NCBI RefSeq assembly: GCF_003555545.1
Contig: NZ_CP032157.1
Coordinates: forward strand, 2,298,546 to 2,362,545
DNA from: Paraflavitalea soli
Lineage (GTDB): Bacteria; Bacteroidota; Bacteroidia; Chitinophagales; Chitinophagaceae
Length of the DNA: 64,000 nt
Reading direction: 5' to 3'
The notes beneath the pieces are model-generated. The model saw nothing but the letters and a program-made list of their open reading frames with translations. It was not told where the DNA came from and made no database searches. Of the stretch, positions 33,368-42,124 are shown piece after piece; the stretch's first letter is position 1, and every line of letters begins with the position of its first letter. A program made the position numbers and the translations under genes.

Positions 33368-35902
33368 GGCGGATGATGGACGATGTAAGAAGGGAACTTT
33401 TTTCCGGTAAAACAAATGCTTTACCATTTCGGCCGATAGAATATAGGCCACTATCACCAGCAATAGCCAGCCATAGACCGGCGCCGATAAACGGGTAAAC
33501 CCCAGCAAACCGGCAAAAGGCAGGAAAGGAATAAACGGCACCAGCAATACGAGGAGGCCTGTGGCCAGCGACAAGGCTTTGCCCGGCAGATTTTTAAGAA
33601 AGGAGCGCCGCGTACGTACAACCAGTACTATGAGCGCTGCAGATATAACGGATTCCACAAACCACCCTGTTTGGAATTGCGCTTCGTTCATGTCCAGGAG
33701 GTACAGTAATACGAAAAAGGTAAGGTAATCGAATACCGAACTGAGCAATCCAAATACGATCATAAACCGTTTAATAAACCCCAGGTCCCAGTGCAGGGGT
33801 TTCCTGAGGGCCGCTGCATCTACTCTATCATAAGCAATGGCCATTTCAGGAAAATCCGTCAACAGATTGGTAATTAATAATTGTTTGGGTAAAAGCGGCA
33901 GAAATCCCAGGAACAGCGACGCCCCTGCCATGCTGAACATGTTGCCAAAATTAGCACTGGTAGCCATGAAGATGTACTTCATAGTATTGGCAAAGGTCTT
34001 TCGTCCTTCAATAACGCCTGTCAAAAGGGTATTGAGGTCGTGGTCCAGTAATACAATGTCTGCTGCCTGCCTTGCCACATCCACCGCAGTGTCCACCGAT
34101 ATACCTACATCTGCGGCATGTAGCGCAGGGGCATCGTTGATGCCATCTCCTAAAAAACCTACCACATGTCCGGCTCTCTTCAGGAAAACGATAATGCGCT
34201 CCTTTTGATTGGGTTCAAGCGCTGCAAAAATATCCGTATGACTCACCTGCTGGAGCAAAGCCCTGTCGCTCAGGCTCCGGAGTTGTGCGCCCGTAAGTAC
34301 TACCGGTGCCGCTATACCAATCTGCCGGGCGAGACTTTCGGCCACCAGCGCATTGTCGCCCGTAATCAATTTCAGTTGCACCCCGGCGTCCCGCAACTGA
34401 CCAATTGTTTCCACGATCCCATCTTTGGGAGGATCATATAAGGTAATAAAACCTATAAAGATCATATCCGTTTCCTCTTGCCTGGATACCAATGTGCCAG
34501 GCTTCATAGGCTTGTAGGCTACCCCCAGCACCCGCAGTCCTTCCTTACTCAATGCTTCATATTTTTCCAATACAACATCCAACTGATCTGCCAGGGCTAC
34601 AATTTGCCCATCAGCTGTTTCGACCCTGTTACAAATATCAATTACACACTGCAGCGCGCCTTTGGTAATGGCATAATGATCTTCTTTATCTGCCACCTGT
34701 ATAGTAAGTCTTTTGCGTATAAAATCATAGGGTATTTCTGCTTCCACACATATCCCTGCCAGCGATCCCTGCCAGTTGTTGCAGATAGCCTGATCGAGCG
34801 GATTCTGAAAACCCTGCTGAAAACTGGCATTGAGCCAGCCGAGCCGGAGAGTTTTCGGGGAATGATTACCAGCGAGGTCCAAGGCATCCTTTACTACTAC
34901 CTTTCCTTGTGTGATCGTGCCCGTTTTGTCGGAGCAAAGGATATTCATACTGCCAAAGTTTTCGATGGCAGACAAGCGTTTAACAATCACCCGTTTTCGG
35001 GCCATGGCCCTGGCGCCTACCGCCAGGTTCACACTCACTATAGCCGGCAGCAGTTGCGGCGTAAGACCTACTGCAAGCGCCAGCGAGAATAAGAATGAAT
35101 CGAGCGCTGGTTTGTGTAACAGGATATTGATGGCAAATATGCAAAACACAAGCACCAGGGTGATCTCCATGAGCAGGTAACCAAAATGCCGAATCCCCTT
35201 TTCAAAGTCCGTTTCGGGCTTTTTCAAACGCAGGCTGCCCGATATTTTACCGAGTTCCGTTTGCCTGCCCGTTTTGACTATCAGTGCAGTGGCCTTTCCA
35301 CTTATTACGTAGGAACCCATGAACAGTGCATTGGTTCTTCCTGCCAATGGAGTATTTGCCGGCAAAATGCAGGGCATCTTTTCAACTGGGTAGGTTTCCC
35401 CTGTGAAAGTGGCTTCATCTATAAAGAGGCTATTACTTTCCAATAGGAGGCAATCACCGGGGATGATATCACCTGCCGACAAGATGACAATATCGCCAGG
35501 GACCAATCTTTCCACCGGTTGCTCAGTGGCTGTTCCATTACGCAGCAAAAGGCATTTTAGCTGTACCATTTTCAGCAGCTCATTAATGGCATTGGCCGCA
35601 CCCCGTTCCTGCCAGTAACCAAGGCCACTGCTGATGAAAATGATGAACAGGATAATGGCTGCATCTGAAAGATCGCCCAGGATGATCGACAAACAGGAGG
35701 CAGCCACCAGCAATATGGTGACCGGACTTTTGAACTGTGCCAGGAACAGGACAATGCCTGGCATTTTGGTACGGGAGCCCATCGAATTCGGACCGTATTC
35801 CTTCAGTCGAATGTCTGCCTCTTCCAGTGACAAGCCGGAGGTGGATGTCGAAAGTTGCTGAATAGCTTCTTCCCCTGAACGATCCCAAAATATTTCCACC
35901 AC
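33365..35902 (-). CDS. Mg2+-type P-type ATPase (MgtA-like)
   Basis: An 845-residue P3B-type ATPase. Visible are IFISSGLGYWQERGAANAI, TGETYPVEK, SDKTGTITQGK (phospho-Asp near residue 323), GDGINDAPALHAAD, and a C-terminal helix bundle with MFSMAGASLFL and LPLLPKQLLITNLLTDFPE, the MgtA/MgtB signature. The family imports Mg2+. It is last in an unusual operon, Usp-mlaE-mlaF-mlaD-ATPase, ten bases after mlaD. It would therefore be induced from the class I promoter at 39.3 kb and not by a Mg2+-sensing leader, none of which was seen. Confidence 0.9.
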   Translation of the reverse strand: MVEIFWDRSGEEAIQQLSTSTSGLSLEEADIRLKEYGPNSMGSRTKMPGIVLFLAQFKSPVTILLVAASCLSIILGDLSDAAIILFIIFISSGLGYWQERGAANAINELLKMVQLKCLLLRNGTATEQPVERLVPGDIVILSAGDIIPGDCLLLESNSLFIDEATFTGETYPVEKMPCILPANTPLAGRTNALFMGSYVISGKATALIVKTGRQTELGKISGSLRLKKPETDFEKGIRHFGYLLMEITLVLVFCIFAINILLHKPALDSFLFSLALAVGLTPQLLPAIVSVNLAVGARAMARKRVIVKRLSAIENFGSMNILCSDKTGTITQGKVVVKDALDLAGNHSPKTLRLGWLNASFQQGFQNPLDQAICNNWQGSLAGICVEAEIPYDFIRKRLTIQVADKEDHYAITKGALQCVIDICNRVETADGQIVALADQLDVVLEKYEALSKEGLRVLGVAYKPMKPGTLVSRQEETDMIFIGFITLYDPPKDGIVETIGQLRDAGVQLKLITGDNALVAESLARQIGIAAPVVLTGAQLRSLSDRALLQQVSHTDIFAALEPNQKERIIVFLKRAGHVVGFLGDGINDAPALHAADVGISVDTAVDVARQAADIVLLDHDLNTLLTGVIEGRKTFANTMKYIFMATSANFGNMFSMAGASLFLGFLPLLPKQLLITNLLTDFPEMAIAYDRVDAAALRKPLHWDLGFIKRFMIVFGLLSSVFDYLTFFVLLYLLDMNEAQFQTGWFVESVISAALIVLVVRTRRSFLKNLPGKALSLATGLLVLLVPFIPFLPFAGLLGFTRLSAPVYGWLLLVIVAYILSAEMVKHLFYRKKVPFLHRPSSA

Positions 35903-35912
35903 TTGGAGTTTA

Positions 35913-36917
35913 TTATTTTTGCTTCACTATAGCTTTTCCGGCTTTTTGCCGTTGTTTTTCCAGCTTGCGGAAATAGCCACGGAAGAGGAAATTGTGTTTG
36001 AGCGCTTCCATGTTTTGATTGAACCCATCCGTGCCTTTTTCAATATTGTCCAGGCTATTGTTGAGTTTGATTACCATGGCCGAATCTTTGAGCAAGGCAT
36101 TGGCGGGGCCTTTGCCGTGGTCCATGTCCTGCCGCAGGCCCGATACCGTTTCGTTCAGCATACCGGCCAACCGGCTGGCATCCGCCCCCAGCCCATTGAT
36201 CCGGTCGATGGTTGCTTCCAGTTTAACTGCCAATACTGTATCATTTACGATCCGGCCAAGCGAGCCCCTGCCCGCTTTGATGTCGGACACCATCTTATTG
36301 AGATCAGTCATCATGTCTGCAGCCCGCAGGGTAGCCAGTTTCACGTGAGCGGCTGCAGCACGTATATCGTCCGGCACCTCCTTATCATTGAGTAATTGCC
36401 AAATGGCTGTACTGTTGTTGATCCGGACTACAGTGGTCTTGAGATTTTCCGCTACTACCGCAATATCCTTGCTGGTCTTGTTGAGCGTCCTTAATATGTC
36501 ATCAGTAGCAAAGGTTTCCTGGCTGGCCAATACATCGCCCGCAGTTACCGTGCCTGCTGCTTCCCGCGATGCCACAATATTGATCACTTTATTGCCCATC
36601 AGTCCGTCCGTGCCGATAGAGGTTACCGCGTTTTTTCGGATAAAGGGTCTCATTTTGTTTTGTACGATCATTACTACTTCCACCAGCGTATCGTTGAGTA
36701 CCGCTATCCTGCGCACAGTGCCTGCTTCAATACCGGCATATCGCACATTATTGCCAGGCACCAGTCCCTGCACATTCCCATAACGTGTTTTAAGTACAAA
36801 AGTGGAACTAAAAAGGTCCTGGTTTTTCCCGATCAGGTACAGCATAATGATGAGGAATAATATCCCTGCCAATACAAATAGCCCAAGCTTAATATGATTT
36901 ACAGATTGCTTTGCCAT
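35913..36917 (-). CDS. MlaD-type MCE lipid-transfer protein
   Basis: A 334-residue protein with one N-terminal helix (about 9-30), the MCE domain (VLKTRYGNVQGLVPGNNVRYAG to about residue 120, the usual start and glycine-rich loop), and a long helical C-terminus of about 200 residues. MCE proteins form hexameric rings or tubes that carry phospholipids between inner and outer membranes. The long helical tail suggests a bridge or needle and not the short MlaD ring. It lies six bases after mlaF and ten before the Mg ATPase. Confidence 0.88.
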   Translation of the reverse strand: MAKQSVNHIKLGLFVLAGILFLIIMLYLIGKNQDLFSSTFVLKTRYGNVQGLVPGNNVRYAGIEAGTVRRIAVLNDTLVEVVMIVQNKMRPFIRKNAVTSIGTDGLMGNKVINIVASREAAGTVTAGDVLASQETFATDDILRTLNKTSKDIAVVAENLKTTVVRINNSTAIWQLLNDKEVPDDIRAAAAHVKLATLRAADMMTDLNKMVSDIKAGRGSLGRIVNDTVLAVKLEATIDRINGLGADASRLAGMLNETVSGLRQDMDHGKGPANALLKDSAMVIKLNNSLDNIEKGTDGFNQNMEALKHNFLFRGYFRKLEKQRQKAGKAIVKQK

Positions 36918-36923
36918 GGTTGC

Positions 36924-37697
36924 TCATTGAAAAAATTGTTTAACCTGTGGGTCCGTCGCCCCTGCCAGTGTTTGGAAGGTTCCTTCAGCGTATGGCCTGC
37001 CATCGAACAGCACTATTACCCGGTCCGAGGTAAGACGTACGCAATTCATATCATGCGAAATGATCAGCGCCGAAGCGCCATATTTTTCGCGGATGTGCAT
37101 GATGAGGTCAATGATCTCCCTGCCCGTAATCGGATCCAGACCGGCCGTAGGTTCATCATACAAAATGATCTCCGGTTTCAGGATCAGCGTACGGGCGAGC
37201 GCAATCCGTTTTTGCATACCCCCCGACAATTCTGCCGGCATCATATCCATAGTATGGGCAAGCCCTACATCTTCCAGGGCTTCCTGCACCATGCCATTTA
37301 CTTCCTCTTGTGTGACCTGGATCCAGTGCCTGCGCAACGGAAATTCCAGGTTCTCCCGTACTGTCATGGAATCATACAAAGCATTGCTTTGAAAAAGAAA
37401 ACCAATTTTGGCCCTGAGTTTGTCCAGCGCTTCGTGGTCCAGCATGGTAATGTCTTCGCCAAGTACTTCTATAGATCCACTGTCGGGTTCCAGTAATCCA
37501 ATAATACATTTGATCAATACCGATTTGCCTGATCCGGATTTGCCCAGCACCACCAGGTTTTCACCTTTATCCAGCGTAAGGCTGAGGTCTTTCAACACCT
37601 GGTTATTGCCAAAGGATTTATTAAGGCCATGGATGGTCATCACCACATTCTTTGTTGGCTGTGTTTTTCCGGCTATGCTTGTTTGCTGTTGCCACAT
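36924..37697 (-). CDS. MlaF-type ABC transporter ATPase
   Basis: A 257-residue ATPase: Walker A GKSGSGKSVLI, Q-loop FLFQSNALYD, signature LSGGMQKRIALAR, Walker B ILYDEPTAGLDP, and the H-loop ALIISHDMNCV. It matches the MlaF subfamily that drives lipid transport with MlaE and MCE proteins. The first 18 residues before MTIHGLNKSF are extra, and Met20 is an alternative start. It is encoded between mlaE and mlaD with gaps of five and six bases. Confidence 0.9.
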   Translation of the reverse strand: MWQQQTSIAGKTQPTKNVVMTIHGLNKSFGNNQVLKDLSLTLDKGENLVVLGKSGSGKSVLIKCIIGLLEPDSGSIEVLGEDITMLDHEALDKLRAKIGFLFQSNALYDSMTVRENLEFPLRRHWIQVTQEEVNGMVQEALEDVGLAHTMDMMPAELSGGMQKRIALARTLILKPEIILYDEPTAGLDPITGREIIDLIMHIREKYGASALIISHDMNCVRLTSDRVIVLFDGRPYAEGTFQTLAGATDPQVKQFFQ

Positions 37698-37702
37698 GAC
37701 GG

Positions 37703-38473
37703 TTAGTTTAGACCGAGTGCATCGGTAACCTGTACAGCCAGCAGGTCTATGAGGAAAATAATAACCGAGGCTACTACTACGGCCGAATTGGCTGAACGCC
37801 CTACTCCTTCCGTTCCTTTATTGGAATGATAGCCTTTATAGCAACCAATGATACCCACGGCCAACCCAAAGAAAAAAGATTTTGTGAAGGCCGGCAGCAC
37901 ATCACTGAATTCCAGGTTATCGAATACCTGGGTGAAGAACAAAGAAAAGCTGGTGGCGCCCTTGATGTTGACACCCAGCCAGGAACCGTATAAAGACACT
38001 GCATCACCGAGCATCACCAGTACCGGCAACATCAGCATAGCGGCCAGCACCCTGGTCACTACCAGGTATTTGAAAGGATTGGTCCCGGATACTTCCATGG
38101 CGTCGATCTGTTCCGTCACTTTCATAGATCCCAGTTCGGCGCCAATGCTGCTGCCAATTTTGCCGGCAAAGATGAGCGCTGTGATCACCGGGCCAATCTC
38201 CCGAACGATCGCAATGCCTACCATAGCAGGCAGCTGCGAGGCCACGCCGTATTCGATCATAGATGGGCGTAATTGCATGGTTAGCACCAGGCCCATGATA
38301 AAAGCAGTGAGGGCTATTAAAGGAAGCGACCTGTAGCCTATAATGAAGCATTGCCGGAAGAATTCACCCATCTCAAAACGAGGCTTGAATACCGTGGTAA
38401 AAAAACGACCGGCAAAAGCCGACATGCTGCCGGCTTCTTCCAGGAACTGCCTGGTTTTAACTGGTAGAGCCAT
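37703..38473 (-). CDS. MlaE-type ABC transporter permease
   Basis: A 256-residue membrane protein with the MlaE signature: FLGIGYRSLPLIALTA-type N-terminal region, GASQLPAMVGIAIVREIGPV, LIFAGKIGSSIGAELGSMKVTEQIDAMEVSG and a C-terminal GCYKGYHS segment (the first pattern is approximate). It forms the channel-like permease dimer of a lipid ABC transporter. It follows the second Usp gene by 16 bases, so a stress protein leads a lipid-trafficking operon. Confidence 0.9.
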   Translation of the reverse strand: MALPVKTRQFLEEAGSMSAFAGRFFTTVFKPRFEMGEFFRQCFIIGYRSLPLIALTAFIMGLVLTMQLRPSMIEYGVASQLPAMVGIAIVREIGPVITALIFAGKIGSSIGAELGSMKVTEQIDAMEVSGTNPFKYLVVTRVLAAMLMLPVLVMLGDAVSLYGSWLGVNIKGATSFSLFFTQVFDNLEFSDVLPAFTKSFFFGLAVGIIGCYKGYHSNKGTEGVGRSANSAVVVASVIIFLIDLLAVQVTDALGLN

Positions 38474-38489
38474 AGCATAGAGTTAAGTG

Positions 38490-39329
38490 TCAGCGGTGCG
38501 TGATAAAAAGGGGTTGCGTTACCGTTTTGATCACTTTCTCTGCATGGCTATGGCGGAAGAAACGGGATACAGCATTCCTACCGTAAGCACCAAATACGAT
38601 GAACACTTTTCTCTTTTTTAGCAGGTAGCCGAATAAAGCCGTGTCCACTTCACCGGGGAGTTCTTCCCATTGGATCACACTATAATGATGTTCCAGCCAC
38701 TCCTGCATTTTAAGTTTATCCGAAACGATCCTTTCTTCACTATCCTTCACATATACGATAATAGCTTTTTTGTCACCCAATTGTGGGAACAGATAGGTGA
38801 ACTGTTTAATGGCGAATGCCGCCGACTCACTGCCGTCCCAGGCGAAAACGATTTCCTCTATACCTTCAAAGCTACAGGGTGCTATCACTACCGGACATTC
38901 GGCATTGGCCAGCATTTCTTCTACAAATGCAGTGGGCAAATTATCCAATTCCTTCCTGCAGGAGGTTTCTGGGTCCACTACCAGCAGGTCGGCATACCTT
39001 GTTTCGCCCATTAATTCTTTCACGGGCATTCCTTTGTCACGATGCACTGCAGTGCCAATACCATGGTTGGCATAAAAGGACCTGAATTGATCTATACCCT
39101 TTTCTATCTTTTGCATTTTTGCCTGCCAGGCAGTTGATCTTTCATCCACTTCCAATCCCACATAGGTGCCCTCGTACATATTCTTCACTACCGGCCGTTG
39201 ATCTTCTGGCTGATTTTCGAGAAATACACCTGTGAGCTTTGAATGGGTAAGACGGGATAGATAGATCCCAAAAGATAAGATATCCCTCCCGGGGTCTCCG
39301 CTATCGAAAGCCATGAGTATCTTTTCCAT
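38490..39329 (-). CDS. Tandem universal stress protein (second copy)
   Basis: A 279-residue double-Usp protein of the same length as the first copy. The N-terminal domain begins EKILMAFDSGDPGRDIL. The C-terminal domain ends FIVFGAYGRNAVSRFFRHSHAEKV, then TQPLFITHR, with a degenerate ATP-binding loop. The family responds to stress and energy limitation. It is first in the Usp-mlaE-mlaF-mlaD-ATPase operon and lies 14 bases from a full-consensus -7 element with a class I box. Confidence 0.86.
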   Translation of the reverse strand: MEKILMAFDSGDPGRDILSFGIYLSRLTHSKLTGVFLENQPEDQRPVVKNMYEGTYVGLEVDERSTAWQAKMQKIEKGIDQFRSFYANHGIGTAVHRDKGMPVKELMGETRYADLLVVDPETSCRKELDNLPTAFVEEMLANAECPVVIAPCSFEGIEEIVFAWDGSESAAFAIKQFTYLFPQLGDKKAIIVYVKDSEERIVSDKLKMQEWLEHHYSVIQWEELPGEVDTALFGYLLKKRKVFIVFGAYGRNAVSRFFRHSHAEKVIKTVTQPLFITHR

Positions 39330-39342
39330 AAAATTGTTTTTT

Positions 39343-39407
39343 CAAAATTACCTTTGTGGCCAGGGTTGGCCTATGATATGCATTAGGCGTAGTGCTGACA
39401 ATGCTCA
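39343..39407 (-). promoter_or_regulatory. CRP/FNR-type box plus -7 element (class I) of Usp-Mla operon
   Basis: The operator reads TGACaatgCTCA on the plus strand (39396-39407). The minus-strand -7 element TAATTTTG (39350-39343) matches all six consensus positions and ends exactly 58.5 nt from the box centre. The box lies just beyond the end of the upstream alcohol dehydrogenase gene. Confidence 0.75.
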
Positions 39408-39439
39408 AAAGCGTGAGTATATTCCTTAACCGCCAGATC

Positions 39440-40531
39440 CTAAAAACCGACTGTACAAAAACTTGTTATCAGCCCGGAAGAAAGGTCGAGTACGGCCGCC
39501 CCTTGCAACAGTCCGCTCCGGATGGCCTGCATCGCTTCATTGGCCTGTCGAAGCGGGAAACGCCTGACGGCGGCAATGACCGGCACTTGCGGCGCCATCG
39601 AAAAATAATCATCGCCATCCTTACGGGTGAGATTGGCCACCGAGCAGATACTTCGTTCCTCCCACAATAGCCTGTAGGGGAATGCAGGTATATCACTCAT
39701 GTGGATCCCGCCGCAGATCACCTGCCCGCCCTTGTCTACATCGGCCAGGGCTTTGGGAATAAGCGTCCCGACCGGTGCAAACAGGATGGCCGCATCAAGC
39801 CGCTCCGGTGGTGATTGCGTGGAATCACCCGCCCACGCCGCTCCTAATTCCCGTGCAAACGCTTGAATGGTAACATCTCCCGTATTGGTGAAAGCAAATA
39901 CCTGTTTATGCTGATGGACCGCTACCTGCGTAAGCAAATGTGCAGCCGCACCAAAGCCATACAACCCGATCCTGGTGGCCTGCGGAGCGATCATACGGTA
40001 ACACCGGTGTCCGATCAGACCGGCGCATAATAAGGGTGCCCCGGCAGCATTGGCATAAAGCGCCGGCAATGGGAAGCAATACGAATCCCACGCAAGGGTA
40101 TATTCCGCAAAGCCGCCATCGATGGTGTAGCCGGTGAACAAGGCGCGGTCACAGAGATTTTCCTTTCCGGCAAGGCAATACTTACAGGCACCACAGGTGT
40201 AGGCCAGCCAGGGAATGCCTACATGATCGCCCACCTTTAACCGCCTAACATCTTCACCCGTTTGCTCAACCACACCGACGATCTCATGTCCCTGCACCAG
40301 TGGTAGTTTAGGCTCCTTAAGTTCGCCATCCGCAATATGCAGATCGGTACGGCAAATGCCACAGGCAATCACCTTCACCAACACTTGCTGCCGGCCCGGA
40401 ACAGGCACCGGCAGCCTGCGTAATTCCAGCGGTTGCCCTTGCTTTTGCAATACCATGGCCTTCATATTTTTCGGTATCGACATACTGCTAAGAATTTTTA
40501 TCCCAAACTCAACAGGGATCATATTGGTCAA
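39440..40531 (-). CDS. Zn-dependent alcohol dehydrogenase (second)
   Basis: A 363-residue medium-chain dehydrogenase. Catalytic Cys/His/Glu motifs are visible (CGICRTDLHIADGEL and GHEIVG), with the structural zinc set CGACKYCLAGKENLC and a nucleotide-binding GLYGFGAAAH. It belongs to the AdhP/AdhA-like branch that interconverts primary alcohols and aldehydes. Its first codon overlaps the stop of the coiled-coil gene (ATGA), so I keep the long start at 40531, although MKAMVLQKQG 22 residues further in is the usual family N-terminus. It should be expressed from the class I box at 41.0 kb. Confidence 0.9.
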   Translation of the reverse strand: MTNMIPVEFGIKILSSMSIPKNMKAMVLQKQGQPLELRRLPVPVPGRQQVLVKVIACGICRTDLHIADGELKEPKLPLVQGHEIVGVVEQTGEDVRRLKVGDHVGIPWLAYTCGACKYCLAGKENLCDRALFTGYTIDGGFAEYTLAWDSYCFPLPALYANAAGAPLLCAGLIGHRCYRMIAPQATRIGLYGFGAAAHLLTQVAVHQHKQVFAFTNTGDVTIQAFARELGAAWAGDSTQSPPERLDAAILFAPVGTLIPKALADVDKGGQVICGGIHMSDIPAFPYRLLWEERSICSVANLTRKDGDDYFSMAPQVPVIAAVRRFPLRQANEAMQAIRSGLLQGAAVLDLSSGLITSFCTVGF

Positions 40532-40917
40532 TACACGTTGGCCAGGAAGCGGTAAAACTGCTTTCTTGTTTCCGTATGGTTTTGCTCTGTAGCTTTTAGC
40601 TCATCTTCCAATCCTCCTTCAGGAACCCGCAACGCTCCTATAGCAGGATCCTTTCCCAGCTTTTCCAACTCATTTCTTCTCAGGTTGACTTTGTGCTCCA
40701 GCACATCCAGTTGCTCGCCTTGCAATATGAATTGATTCTGAAAATGCTCCACCTGGGCCAGGATATCCTTACCCGTATTTTTGGAAACTACTTCTTCCAG
40801 TCTTCGCTGATAGATCTTTAATTCATCGCGGCAAAAACTTATAACACTATTTAGCTCATTTAACCGCTTGTGGATAGTAAGTACTGGTTCAAGGGCTGCT
40901 GTTGAATGGTTAGACAT
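40528..40917 (-). CDS. Coiled-coil protein coupled to alcohol dehydrogenase
   Basis: A 129-residue soluble, almost wholly helical protein. Heptad-like stretches run at 12-45 and 50-90 and a third helix at 105-127, suggesting a three-helix bundle. There is no signal peptide. It overlaps the following dehydrogenase by four bases. No family is recognised. Small helical proteins of this kind beside stress genes sometimes act as scaffolds or inhibitors. It has its own class I operator, so it belongs to the same regulon. Confidence 0.65.
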   Translation of the reverse strand: MSNHSTAALEPVLTIHKRLNELNSVISFCRDELKIYQRRLEEVVSKNTGKDILAQVEHFQNQFILQGEQLDVLEHKVNLRRNELEKLGKDPAIGALRVPEGGLEDELKATEQNHTETRKQFYRFLANVY

Positions 40918-40940
40918 GTTTTTTTTATTTTATAGTACCT

Positions 40941-41005
40941 GCAAGCTACCCTGCTTCGGGGCAAGCACCTAAGACCTGTGTCAGCAAGCATACTGACAAT
41001 GATCA
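40941..41005 (-). promoter_or_regulatory. CRP/FNR-type box plus -7 element (class I) of coiled-coil/ADH operon
   Basis: The operator TGACaatgATCA (40994-41005) has the same core spacer as the 39.4-kb box. The -7 candidate TAGCTTGC (40948-40941) matches four of six positions at exactly 58.5 nt. A TGTCA half-site at 40979-40983 forms a second inverted repeat with the TGACA of the box. Confidence 0.6.
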
Positions 41006-41093
41006 ACTCCTGTTAGGATCCGGGAGGCCCCCAACAACTTGTTGCTTATCCCTGTTTTTTGGATGGAATAGGGATTTCACCAGGCTCAGGCCG

Positions 41094-41942
41094 TCAAGCT
41101 TTGATACCATGATGCGCTGTTTCTCCCTGAAAATGCAACGCCATCAGGGGAATATGGCTTTTCAATACGAATTGCTTGGTATGGCTTTTATAAATGAGGG
41201 TATCCCAAAAACTATGCTGCCGCGGCAATACTATCAGAAGGTCCATATTGTTCGATTGAGCAAAATGGAGGATCGCGGCTTCAGTATCTCCCTTAATGAA
41301 ATGAAATTTGTGCTGTACATCTTTTAGCTTCGCACCAAGCCAGCCGGATGCAGATACCAACTGTGGATCGTAAGACTGTTCGTTATGGGTATTGATCACA
41401 TGCAGTGTTGCCTTAAAATCAGTAACCAGCCGGATGATACTATCAAGGGGAACAGTCATTTCCGGTTCTGCCAGATCACAGGCCAGTCCTATCTTCCTGA
41501 TAACATTGAACTTTGCTTCCAACGGCACTGTGATCACAGGCCATACCAGGTGCTTCATAGCCTGAATGGCATGCGTGCCTAAAAAAACACGCTCGACTGC
41601 AGTAGATCCTTTACAGCCCATGATCACGGCATAAGGTTGCAGGCGATCACATACAGTTGTCAGCTCAAGCACAAAGTCCCCCATCCTTACCTCCGTACTT
41701 ACCGATACCTGGCCACCGTTATCCTGTTCCAATTGCTTTTTTAGCCCGTCCATCAGGTCTTCTGTTCCCTGCTCCCAATCGGGCATGCTTATCGGAATAT
41801 CGAGCATGCCATAATTAGCCGGTAACTGGTACACGTGCAGCAGGTGCACGCTGGCCTCAATAGCCCGGGCCATTTCCATGGCATATTGTGTAGCATTTCG
41901 CGCTATCGCCGAAAAATCGGTAGCTACTATCAGTGTTTTCAT
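41094..41942 (-). CDS. Tandem universal stress protein (third copy)
   Basis: A 282-residue double-Usp protein. The first domain begins KTLIVATDFSAIARNATQYAM and ends with VIMGCKGSTAVERVFLGT, a full G-x2-G-x9-G(S/T)-like nucleotide loop. The second domain is more divergent (LLIVLPRQHSFWDTL). Here the ATP-binding loop is in the first domain, the reverse of the other two copies. I start at 41942; a 39-residue upstream extension of the open frame runs through the predicted promoter and operator and is rejected. Confidence 0.88.
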   Translation of the reverse strand: MKTLIVATDFSAIARNATQYAMEMARAIEASVHLLHVYQLPANYGMLDIPISMPDWEQGTEDLMDGLKKQLEQDNGGQVSVSTEVRMGDFVLELTTVCDRLQPYAVIMGCKGSTAVERVFLGTHAIQAMKHLVWPVITVPLEAKFNVIRKIGLACDLAEPEMTVPLDSIIRLVTDFKATLHVINTHNEQSYDPQLVSASGWLGAKLKDVQHKFHFIKGDTEAAILHFAQSNNMDLLIVLPRQHSFWDTLIYKSHTKQFVLKSHIPLMALHFQGETAHHGIKA

Positions 41943-41978
41943 ACAATTATTTTTTTCGTTTATGATTGCTTTACCCAA

Positions 41979-42043
41979 CAAAACTAACCAGATGCCCTTT
42001 GTAACCCGATGACCACAGACCTGCCTGCGCGTGACATAACTCA
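41979..42043 (-). promoter_or_regulatory. CRP/FNR-type box plus -7 element (class I) of third Usp gene
   Basis: The operator TGACataaCTCA (42032-42043) and the minus-strand -7 element TAGTTTTG (41986-41979, all six matches) are 58.5 nt apart. The start codon at 41942 leaves a leader of about 35 bases. Confidence 0.75.
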
Positions 42044-42124
42044 TGTCCCTGTATGACACTCGTTCTTACTTAGCGTTAACCGCCCGAATATCTTTTCCAT
42101 TTACCTTGGTACCCAGGTGATTTA

